From SZUA-22 sp963751695 (GTDB lineage Bacteria; Bacteroidota; Ignavibacteria; Ignavibacteriales; Melioribacteraceae): 64,000 nucleotides of DNA. The stretch is taken from contig CAVVVP010000004.1 of assembly GCA_963751695.1 (NCBI GenBank), positions 124,001 to 188,000 of the forward strand, read 5' to 3'. Below are positions 8,482 to 16,167 of the stretch, in pieces. Every line of letters begins with the position of its first letter. The stretch's first letter is position 1. The notes below the pieces were generated by a model, which saw only the letters and a list, made by a program, of their open reading frames with translations, was not told the DNA's origin and did no database searches. A program made the position numbers and the translations under genes.

Positions 8482-11193
8482 ATGAAATTTAGATCCTTAT
8501 TACTACTATTCATAATTATAATAGTTACGAGTTGTGACAAAACTGTCAAAGTCTTACAAGTTCCTGGAAGGGATCAATACTGTAAAATTGATTTGGATGG
8601 TGTTTCTGTTCTACCAAGTGGCCGATATGCTACACCCGTTGGAGATTTATTGAGAATTACAAATGATCCATACGGTATGGCCGTTTCACCTGATGGTAAA
8701 AAGGCAGTAACTTTGCACAATGGTGTGATTACATTAGTAGACTTAAAGTCCTTGGATGTAGTTCGAGTACCAAGTTATGATAAGGAAATTAAATCACCCT
8801 TACCAAACGGATCATTTATTGGTGTCGCATTCTCTGCAGATTCTAGAAAGGTCTATCTTAGTGGTGGCAACAATGGGGAAGTAATAGTTTACGATGTAGA
8901 TAAATTAATAAAGCTTAATTCTTTCACTCTTAATGGGGTTGCAGATGGAGTGGACTATCAAGACAGTTTTACTTCCGATTTAATATTGAATGAAAGCAAA
9001 AATGAATTGTTAGTCCTTGATAGAGGAAATTTCAGAATGGTAAGAATGGAACTACCTTCTGGAAAAATTACCGCATCAATAAAAGTTGGACGACAACCTT
9101 TCGGATTGGCATTAAGTCCAGACAAAAAGCAAGCTTTGGTAGCAAATGTGGGTTTGTATTCCTATCCTTTAGTTGAGGGTGCCACACCAGAAAACTATGA
9201 CTCATTGAGAATTCCATATCACCCATATGGTCATAATACAAAAGAATCTATTGAAGGGACAATTGTCGAGGGAAGAAAGATACCTGGACTAGGAAGCCCA
9301 CTTCATCCCGATGCTATGAGTGTTTTCACAATTGATTTAACAACTAATAAAGTAACAAAGAAATTTAAAACTGGTTATCAAATTGGGCAGACCGTTGAAG
9401 AAGCAGAAGTAATAGGAGGTGCGAGCCCTAATTCTATAGCGGTAGGAGAACAGTATGCATATGTAACTAATGCTACAAATGACAATATCGCAATTATTGA
9501 TCATAAAAAACAAGAAATCGTCGATCATATTCCTATTCTAATTGACGAAAGAATTGATAAACTTAGGGGATCCTTACCATTCGGTATTACAATGGATAAA
9601 GAAGAAAAAACTCTATTTGTGGCGCTACTTGGTTTTAACGCGGTAGCAGTCATTGATATTCCAACAAGATCAACAAAAGGATTAATCCCATCAGGTTGGG
9701 GACCAACAAGGGTTGAGTTATCAAGAAACGAAGATTATATATATATAATAAGTTGTAGGGGGCTAGGTGCGGGACCAAATGGAGGAGAAGGTTTTGTGAG
9801 CCCTGAGCAAGGCCATTATGTTGGAGATATTCAGTTAGGAAGTTTTCAAAGAGTAAGTATGCCAACAGATGATGAACTAGCTGATTATACAAAACAAACA
9901 ATTGATAACACTTTTATTGAAACAGACTATACAGATGATGGTAAAAATCCATTGACACCATTGCCAGGTTTGAGACAGAGTCCTATAAAACACGTTGTAT
10001 ACATTACTAAAGAAAATAGGACTTATGATGAGGTATTTGGTCAATTAAAAAACGGAGTAGGTGATAGTTCGCTTGCAAGATATGGTGTAAACAATGAGTA
10101 TACATTACCCGAATCTTATAAAAAGGATTTCCCCAATTTAAGAATTTCACCCAATCATCACAAAGCAGCAAAGCAATTTGCGTTTTCAGACAATTATTAT
10201 TGTGACAGTGATGCTTCTGTACATGGGCATCATTGGCTTGTTGGTGTTATTCCCAATGAATGGGTGGAGAGCAATGCTAGTACAAGCAAAACTGCTATGC
10301 CTTTTTCAAAAGCAGAAGGACGACGATTTCCCAAGACAATTGGAAGTGTGGATCCGGAAGACTATGCGGAAATTGGAGGAATTTGGGAAGCGCTTGAAAG
10401 AGAGAATGTTGAGTTTTACAATTTTGGGCAAGCTAATGAAAGTGGTCACGAAAGAGAGGAATGGTACGATACAAGTACTGGTGCTGCTCATGGAGTCATG
10501 ATCCCGATGCAGAATGCTCTTTTTAAAAGAACAAGCCATAATTATGCTGGTTACAACATGAACATTCCCGATCAATATAGAATGGATCAATTTGAAACTG
10601 AGTTCACTAAGAAATGGATAGATGGAGATGAAGAAATGCCTCCATTAGTTACTGTAATGATACCAAATGATCATGGTGCTGGAATTAGACCAGAGGATGG
10701 ATATCCTTATCCCCATTCATTTATGGTTGATAATGATCTTGCAGTTGGAAGAATTCTTCATTTTCTATCAAGAACCAGATACTGGAAAGAAATGCTAGTT
10801 ATTATTACCGAAGATGACCCTCAGGGAGGAGTTGATCATGTGGATGCACATCGTTCCATCCTTATGATGGCTGGACCTTATGTTAAGAAAGGGTATGTTT
10901 CACATACACATGCAAATTTCGGTGCAATACTTAAAACCATTTACAATATCCTGAACGTGCCTTATGTTAATCATTTTGATGTTACTGCTTCTTTGCTTGA
11001 TGACTTTTTCACGGATAAACCGGATTTTACTCCTTATACATTAGAGCGACACGACTCTAGAGTATTTGATGCTGAATTATCTATGAAAAAATATAACAAA
11101 ACAATTGATTGGCGCAAGATTGAGCAGGGACCTCCTATGGATGATGAATATGAAGCAAGAGAAATTCATTATAAAAATGATACTGAAGATTAA
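8482..11193 (+). CDS. YncE-like beta-propeller / phosphoesterase fusion lipoprotein
   Basis: The 903-residue protein starts with a lipoprotein signal (IVTSC, Cys18). Residues about 55-455 are YVTN/YncE-type propeller repeats (DPYGMAVSPDGK, QPFGLALSPDKK, NSIAVGEQYAYVTN). Residues about 500-850 form a phosphoesterase domain of the AcpA/phospholipase C type. Its metal-site motifs are ENRTYDEVFG near 511, SVHGHHW near 580, MIPNDHG and ITEDDPQGGVDHVDAHR. It should sit outside the inner membrane and hydrolyse a phosphomono- or diester. It is first in the plus-strand series, behind a LacI-type operator/promoter. The domain order is known from bifunctional YncE/alkaline-phosphatase-family proteins. 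The substrate is unknown. Confidence 0.85.
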   Translation: MKFRSLLLLFIIIIVTSCDKTVKVLQVPGRDQYCKIDLDGVSVLPSGRYATPVGDLLRITNDPYGMAVSPDGKKAVTLHNGVITLVDLKSLDVVRVPSYDKEIKSPLPNGSFIGVAFSADSRKVYLSGGNNGEVIVYDVDKLIKLNSFTLNGVADGVDYQDSFTSDLILNESKNELLVLDRGNFRMVRMELPSGKITASIKVGRQPFGLALSPDKKQALVANVGLYSYPLVEGATPENYDSLRIPYHPYGHNTKESIEGTIVEGRKIPGLGSPLHPDAMSVFTIDLTTNKVTKKFKTGYQIGQTVEEAEVIGGASPNSIAVGEQYAYVTNATNDNIAIIDHKKQEIVDHIPILIDERIDKLRGSLPFGITMDKEEKTLFVALLGFNAVAVIDIPTRSTKGLIPSGWGPTRVELSRNEDYIYIISCRGLGAGPNGGEGFVSPEQGHYVGDIQLGSFQRVSMPTDDELADYTKQTIDNTFIETDYTDDGKNPLTPLPGLRQSPIKHVVYITKENRTYDEVFGQLKNGVGDSSLARYGVNNEYTLPESYKKDFPNLRISPNHHKAAKQFAFSDNYYCDSDASVHGHHWLVGVIPNEWVESNASTSKTAMPFSKAEGRRFPKTIGSVDPEDYAEIGGIWEALERENVEFYNFGQANESGHEREEWYDTSTGAAHGVMIPMQNALFKRTSHNYAGYNMNIPDQYRMDQFETEFTKKWIDGDEEMPPLVTVMIPNDHGAGIRPEDGYPYPHSFMVDNDLAVGRILHFLSRTRYWKEMLVIITEDDPQGGVDHVDAHRSILMMAGPYVKKGYVSHTHANFGAILKTIYNILNVPYVNHFDVTASLLDDFFTDKPDFTPYTLERHDSRVFDAELSMKKYNKTIDWRKIEQGPPMDDEYEAREIHYKNDTED

Positions 11194-11211
11194 GATTTAT
11201 AGGAGTGAGGG

Positions 11212-12423
11212 ATGAACAATAGCAACCAATTGTCTAGAAGAATTTTTATTAGTAAAGTAACTGCTGCTACTGCAGGAATAGCAGTTTCTGGATTATCGGC
11301 AAGTACAAGTAATAATTATATAAGCAATATTGAGACTTCAGCTCCAATTGATCCATGGGTACAAACAAGCGATAGGAAAATACTCATTGGTATTGTTGGT
11401 GGAAGGTTTGGGGCGACATTTGCATGGCATCAGCACCCTAATTGTTCAGTTGAGGCTGTAAGCGACCTGATTGAGAAGAGAAAGAATAAATTAATTGAAG
11501 TAACTGGATGTAATAAAAGTTATGAGTCTTTAGAAAAACTAGTACTTGATGATAACTTGGATGCCGTTGCTGTTTTCACCGATGCTCCTAGTCATGGTAA
11601 GCATGTTGTAGAAGTTTTAAAACATGGCAAACATTGTATTGTGGCTGTCCCGCTATCTTTTACACTAGATGATATTCAAATGGTAAAAGAGTGGAAAGAG
11701 AAAACGGGCCTTAAAGTCATGATGGCTGAAACAAGTTGTTATCATTCAGACTTATATAACGCAAAGTTAATTTATGAAAAGGGAATGTTTGGAAAAATTG
11801 TTTATTCTGAAGGTGAGTACTATCATCCGAATGTAGATACAGCGTGGGGATTTAAAGAATGGAGAAACGCCTTACCGCCAATGCTATATCCTACACACGC
11901 GACAGCTTATTATATTGGAGTAACCAGACAAAGATTCACATCTGTTTCTTGTCTTGGGTTCAAAGGAGATGCTAAACGATATAAGAATAATGAATACAAC
12001 AATCCCTTTTCAAATGAGACCGCATTATTCGAGACTAGTGAAGGAGGTATGTCAAGAATAAATGTTTTCTGGGGTGCAGAAGGGGCTCATGGCGAAACTG
12101 GTCGGTTATTTGGCGAATTTGGAAGATTTGAAAATAATGTTCTACATATTGGAAAGGGAATAGGTGCCAAATACGAAGGAATTGGAGATCGAACTAAAAT
12201 AGAATATAACGATAACCGTCCACCACTTCCTGACGGTTTAAGTCTTGGAGGGCATGGTGGTTCTCATGGATATCTGGTAAATGAATTTATTATGTCCCTA
12301 ATTGAGGATCGTGAGCCATTAATTGATGTTTACGAAGGAATTGCAATGACTGTTCCAGGTATTGTAGCTCATCAATCTGCATTAAAAAATGGAGAACGGC
12401 TTAGAATTCCAAAATTTGAATAA
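11212..12423 (+). CDS. Gfo/Idh/MocA-family oxidoreductase with Tat signal
   Basis: The 403-residue protein opens with a twin-arginine signal (SRRIF at residues 8-12, then a hydrophobic run), so it is predicted to be exported folded. The Rossmann segment follows near residue 58 (ILIGIVGGRFG). ALKHGKHCIVAVPLSFT-like text near 140-150 matches the position of the family's EKP motif, with Pro retained but Glu-Lys replaced. Many exported members act on sugars with tightly bound NAD, and some are glycosidases. SD AGGAG is well placed, 18 bp after the phosphoesterase stop. It is the last gene before the 12462 operator/promoter. Confidence 0.85.
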   Translation: MNNSNQLSRRIFISKVTAATAGIAVSGLSASTSNNYISNIETSAPIDPWVQTSDRKILIGIVGGRFGATFAWHQHPNCSVEAVSDLIEKRKNKLIEVTGCNKSYESLEKLVLDDNLDAVAVFTDAPSHGKHVVEVLKHGKHCIVAVPLSFTLDDIQMVKEWKEKTGLKVMMAETSCYHSDLYNAKLIYEKGMFGKIVYSEGEYYHPNVDTAWGFKEWRNALPPMLYPTHATAYYIGVTRQRFTSVSCLGFKGDAKRYKNNEYNNPFSNETALFETSEGGMSRINVFWGAEGAHGETGRLFGEFGRFENNVLHIGKGIGAKYEGIGDRTKIEYNDNRPPLPDGLSLGGHGGSHGYLVNEFIMSLIEDREPLIDVYEGIAMTVPGIVAHQSALKNGERLRIPKFE

Positions 12424-12456
12424 TTTAAGAAAATCACCAAAAAATTTTAGGCATTT

Positions 12457-12485
12457 TTGATTTTATGCAAACGTTTGTCTAAATT
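12457..12485 (+). promoter_or_regulatory. Promoter with LacI-type operator in its spacer
   Basis: The operator core CAAACGTTTG is flanked by TTTATG and TCTAAA (22-bp dyad 12462-12483). It lies between a -35-like TTGATT (12457-12462) and a -10-like TAAATT (12480-12485), 17 bp apart. Exactly the same geometry recurs at 37637-37665. A repressor bound here would block polymerase. The site governs the GDPD gene and probably the long plus-strand series that follows. Confidence 0.7.
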
Positions 12486-12504
12486 TGAGAAATCGATTTC
12501 TCAA
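12485..12504. promoter_or_regulatory. Perfect 20-bp palindrome, possible second operator
   Basis: The half-site TTGAGAAATC is followed immediately by its exact reverse complement, with no spacer. The centre AAATCGATTT also fits the general LacI/GalR AAnCGnTT pattern, but the arms differ from the TGCATAAA-type operators. It lies right after the predicted -10, at about +1 to +15, an ideal position for a repressor site. It ends 21 bp before the GDPD start codon. Confidence 0.5.
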
Positions 12505-12525
12505 CAATATTTTAAACATTATTAG

Positions 12526-13392
12526 ATGAAAAAATCTAAACTATTCCTTGTTTATATTTTAATATTTCTTTTCAGTTGTAACCAAGAAGAATATAAGACA
12601 AGTACAAGCAATCTCGATTCAATTCTCGCTATTTTTCAAGATTCATCTTCCAATAAAGTGTTGATTGCCGCTCATAGGGCAATGCATACAAAATACCCGG
12701 AAAATTCGTTAGCAGCTTTTCAGCATGCAATCGATTCAGGAGTTGATATAATTGAAACAGACATTAGAATGACGAAAGATGGAAAATTAATTCTAATGCA
12801 CGATAACACACTTGACCGCACTACCACGGGAAAGGGAAAAGTAAACGATTATTTATTCACTGAATTTGAAAATTTGGAATTAAAAAAAGATTCGGATGAT
12901 CCTAATAAATACAAAATTCCTTTGGCCGAAGAAGCTCTTGATTTAGCATACGGGAAAGTCATGGTCGATTTAGATATTAAGGGGGTTTATGTAAAAAGTT
13001 TAGTTGATTTGGTCCATAAAACTAAAACTGAAAAACAGGTAATCTTCTTTGATAGTGAATTTGAAGTTTTGGATTCAGTTAGAATGCTTGACTCTACCCT
13101 TATGATTATGCCGCGTGCATATTCTTTAGAGGATGTGAAAGAGATCATTGAAAGATATCATCCCCCAGTCATTCACATTGATCCCAGTTTCTACACTGAA
13201 GAAGTTGTTAATTTAATCAAATCGAGTGGAGCAAAAGTTTGGATCAACGCTCTTGGTTTTGCAGATGCAAAAGCTTTGATAGGGCTTGTTGATACTGGGT
13301 ATGCGCCTTTGGTGGATGGAGGAGCAAATATAATTCAAACAGATAATCCCCTTATATTGCATCAATATCTTACCAATAGAAAATTGAAATAA
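12526..13392 (+). CDS. Glycerophosphodiester phosphodiesterase family lipoprotein
   Basis: The 288-residue protein has a lipobox (LFSC, Cys18) and a GDPD TIM barrel. It shows AAHRAMHTKYPENSLAAF near residue 48, IETDIRMTKDGKLILMHD near 76 and LDRTTTGKG. The usual HRG is HRA here. The HxxxxPENT-like segment, the ETD metal ligands and the MHD His are kept, so it should be active on a glycerophosphodiester or related phosphodiester outside the inner membrane. It is the first gene downstream of the operator/promoter at 12457-12485 and begins the series that continues with the propeller/barrel genes. Confidence 0.88.
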   Translation: MKKSKLFLVYILIFLFSCNQEEYKTSTSNLDSILAIFQDSSSNKVLIAAHRAMHTKYPENSLAAFQHAIDSGVDIIETDIRMTKDGKLILMHDNTLDRTTTGKGKVNDYLFTEFENLELKKDSDDPNKYKIPLAEEALDLAYGKVMVDLDIKGVYVKSLVDLVHKTKTEKQVIFFDSEFEVLDSVRMLDSTLMIMPRAYSLEDVKEIIERYHPPVIHIDPSFYTEEVVNLIKSSGAKVWINALGFADAKALIGLVDTGYAPLVDGGANIIQTDNPLILHQYLTNRKLK

Positions 13393-13433
13393 TTATAAAA
13401 TGAAAACAAATAATATTTAATGGAGATTTACAT

Positions 13434-15611
13434 ATGAAAAAATTTATAGTAATATTTACCATATTTGTCTCAATGTCAGTGTCGGCACAGATATATTCAG
13501 ATATGCCTTACCTGCAAGATTATGCTGATAAATATGAATTACCTGAAGAATTTAAGGATAGTGATCTTTTGCAAGTCAGAAGTGATCGAAACAAATTCAT
13601 TAATATTTTATCTTCTGAAAATCTGCTTCAACCATGGGAAAAGACGATTAACAAAGATTTGCGATACAGACCTCTTCAAGATATGAACTTATTAGCAATT
13701 GAAAGATATGAAGATCAATTTATGTTTTTAACTGATGAAGCTGTTTTCAGCAATGCTTTTGCGGGCAAGTTTTATGTGTATCATGGATTGAAAAAGCCAT
13801 CAAAATTTGCCATGGCTAATAATTTTACTACGTTAGTTGCTGGAGATGAAAAGTTAGTACTGATCCAAAATGGAGAAATTGTATGGAGTGAGCCTTTTGC
13901 TGGATCAAATACCATAAAAATTATATTTGATGAGTCTGGGAAACGATTCCTGATCTTAACTAGTGATGCATTGTATCAACTTCAATGCCCGGAAAAGGAA
14001 TTGTCCAAAGTCTACGAAGGTAGTGACCTGACAGCACTTGCAGTAATGGGTGACAAGATCGTAGTCGGCACTGAAGACGGTGTGTTAACCTTGGATGGAA
14101 AAAGTTTTGCAGCAAGTGAAATCAATCAAAAATTACCTTGTACGGAAATCACTGATTTAGAAAACATAGACGGAATCCTTTGGTTTGGATCAACATACGG
14201 TGCATTCAAATTACGTGAAGACGGAAAATATGATTATTACGCTTCGAAACGATGGTTAGTTGATGATGAAGTAGTGGATATAGCTAAAGGTCCCGAAAAT
14301 AGTGTTTTAGTACTAACTAAAAACGGGATGAGTAAAATCTATTTTGTTGAAATGACTCTTGCTGAAAAAGCTGAGTATTTCCAAGAAGTTCAGAGATTAA
14401 GACATGTACGATATGGTTTTACTTCATACTTAGGTCTTGAGAAACCAGGAGATTTGTCAACAGGATTCTACAGAGACACAGATAATGATGGCCTTTGGAC
14501 GTCTATGTATCTTGGTGGCGAAATATTGAGATATGCTGTTACTAAATCAGAAGATGCAAAAAGAAATGCCTATGAAGCATTTGAAGCGATGGAAAGACTC
14601 ACAGAAATTAGCAGTGTACCAGGATTTCCTGCACGAACATATGAACGTGATGGATATCAATCGAGCGATACAGATCCCAATCTGCCGGAAGATAAAAAGA
14701 TATGGCGATTAACAGATGATAAGCTTTGGCGATGGAAATCAACAACGAGTAGTGATGAATCATGCGGACACTTTTTTGTGTATGCACTTTTTGCCGAGCT
14801 TGCACCAGATAAGGAATGGAGAGATCGAGCGATACACCAAATCAAAATAGAAATGGATCACATAATTGAAAATGATTGGTATTTAGTTACATGGAATGGT
14901 GAGGTTACTCAATGGGGAAGATGGAATCCAGAATATGTGAATAAATTTTCGATTCATACTGGTGACCGAAGACTCAATTCCACACTAATTTTAGCTTTCC
15001 TACAAACTGCTTATCATTTTACCGGTGACGAAAAGTATAAAGAAAAAGCTTATGAACTAATCAATGATCATGGATACGGAGATAATGCTGTACTTCCTGC
15101 TTCGGTCATTGGTTATGTTGAAGGTGAAAACCTTAGTGATTCTTGGAATCATTCAGATGACGAAATGTATTTTCTTACTATTCCAGCATTTGTTAAATAC
15201 GCTTTTACAGAAGAAGAAAAAGCGAAATATTTTGAAGCTGTGAAAAGCCATTGGGAGATTGAGAGAGAAGAGAAAAATCCATTATGGAATTATTTATATG
15301 CGATGAGCGGAGGAAAAGAAATAGATTATGAAGAATCAGCTTGGTGGTTAAGAGAATTTCCAATGGATCTAATTGGGTGGAGTGTTCAAAATGAGCATCG
15401 CAAAGATCTTGTTAAAGTTGAGCCAAACTTTAGGGAAAGAGAATACTCAGAGGTGCTTCCAAGAGACGAGAGAAGAATGCACCTTCACAATAACGCATTT
15501 TTAAATGATGGTGGTGAGGGTGGCAGAAGAGAATATCCACCTTACTTATACCTGTTCCCATATTGGGCTGGTAGATATGTTGAAGCAATTAGTGCACCAA
15601 TGGTTAGGTAG
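13434..15611 (+). CDS. Secreted beta-propeller + alpha/alpha-barrel protein, unknown enzyme (copy 1)
   Basis: I do not recognise a named family. The 725-residue protein has a signal peptide (about 1-18, ending VSA). Residues about 80-305 look like propeller repeats of the two-component-regulator type (ILWFGSTYGAFKL, SVLVLTKNGMSKI). Residues 305-725 are a Trp-rich helical domain like a six-hairpin glycosidase or lyase. Blocks shared by all copies that reach them include DTDNDGLW (348-355), TSSDESCGH (438-446), WGRWNPEYVN (494-503) and SDSWNHSDDEMY (568-579). Their Asp, Glu and His residues are candidate catalytic residues. A tandem paralogue follows, and lyase and esterase genes lie downstream, so a glycan-degrading role is inferred. 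Confidence 0.75.
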   Translation: MKKFIVIFTIFVSMSVSAQIYSDMPYLQDYADKYELPEEFKDSDLLQVRSDRNKFINILSSENLLQPWEKTINKDLRYRPLQDMNLLAIERYEDQFMFLTDEAVFSNAFAGKFYVYHGLKKPSKFAMANNFTTLVAGDEKLVLIQNGEIVWSEPFAGSNTIKIIFDESGKRFLILTSDALYQLQCPEKELSKVYEGSDLTALAVMGDKIVVGTEDGVLTLDGKSFAASEINQKLPCTEITDLENIDGILWFGSTYGAFKLREDGKYDYYASKRWLVDDEVVDIAKGPENSVLVLTKNGMSKIYFVEMTLAEKAEYFQEVQRLRHVRYGFTSYLGLEKPGDLSTGFYRDTDNDGLWTSMYLGGEILRYAVTKSEDAKRNAYEAFEAMERLTEISSVPGFPARTYERDGYQSSDTDPNLPEDKKIWRLTDDKLWRWKSTTSSDESCGHFFVYALFAELAPDKEWRDRAIHQIKIEMDHIIENDWYLVTWNGEVTQWGRWNPEYVNKFSIHTGDRRLNSTLILAFLQTAYHFTGDEKYKEKAYELINDHGYGDNAVLPASVIGYVEGENLSDSWNHSDDEMYFLTIPAFVKYAFTEEEKAKYFEAVKSHWEIEREEKNPLWNYLYAMSGGKEIDYEESAWWLREFPMDLIGWSVQNEHRKDLVKVEPNFREREYSEVLPRDERRMHLHNNAFLNDGGEGGRREYPPYLYLFPYWAGRYVEAISAPMVR

Positions 15612-15687
15612 TATTGAAACAGAACTTGGGATTTACTAGTTACAATAATTAATATAAAAGACCTTAGTTAAGAAGGAGATGAAGTTT

Positions 15688-16167
15688 ATGAAATATAAAA
15701 GGCTAGGAATTTTTAGTGTTTTAATGTCAATAACACTGATTGGTCAGACTTATACCGATCAACCATATATTCAAGACTACGCAGACAAATTTGAAATAAG
15801 TGAGAATCAGAAAAACCTTGAGATGATGCAAGTAAGAAGTGATCGAAATGATGTTATGAGTATCCTTTCATCTGAAGGTCTTTTTCAACCGTGGGAGAAA
15901 AAAATTGCAAAGGATAGATTTTATAGACCATTTGCCGACATCAAGATCTTAGCAATTGATAGATATGAAAATCAATTTGTTTATCTAACTGACGAAGCAG
16001 TATTTAGCAATTCATGGGCTGGTAAGTTTTATGTTGAGCATGGATTAAAAAATCCAACTCAATTTGTTTTGGCACATAATTTTACAACTCTTGTCGCTGC
16101 TGAAGGAGAGTTTGTAATTGTCCAAGATGGAAAGACTACTTGGAACAAATCTTTAAATGAATTTTAA
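15688..16167 (+). CDS. Propeller/alpha-barrel protein (copy 2), N-terminal part before frameshift
   Basis: This is the N-terminal 160 residues of a tandem copy of the 13434 gene: signal peptide ending LIGQ, then QDYADK, QVRSDRN and LTDEAVFSN blocks in the same order. I chose the ATG at 15688, nine bases after AAGGAG, because an ATG at 15679 would abut that ribosome binding site. The frame ends at a TAA (16165-16167) inside the propeller. Removing one T from the TTTT run at 16162-16165 restores an ungapped alignment with copy 1 into the next frame. It is either a broken gene, an assembly error, or a +1 frameshift site (TTT TAA). Confidence 0.75.
   Translation: MKYKRLGIFSVLMSITLIGQTYTDQPYIQDYADKFEISENQKNLEMMQVRSDRNDVMSILSSEGLFQPWEKKIAKDRFYRPFADIKILAIDRYENQFVYLTDEAVFSNSWAGKFYVEHGLKNPTQFVLAHNFTTLVAAEGEFVIVQDGKTTWNKSLNEF

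Noticed and set aside
13434..15611. Two-component sensor kinase based on Reg_prop-like repeats
   Set aside because: There is a signal peptide but no transmembrane, histidine kinase or response regulator domain; the C-terminus is a helical enzyme-like domain.
16157..16167. ATG at 16157 as a genuine start of an independent gene
   Set aside because: It has no ribosome binding site, begins in mid-propeller, and alignment with the tandem copy shows it is a continuation of the preceding frame.
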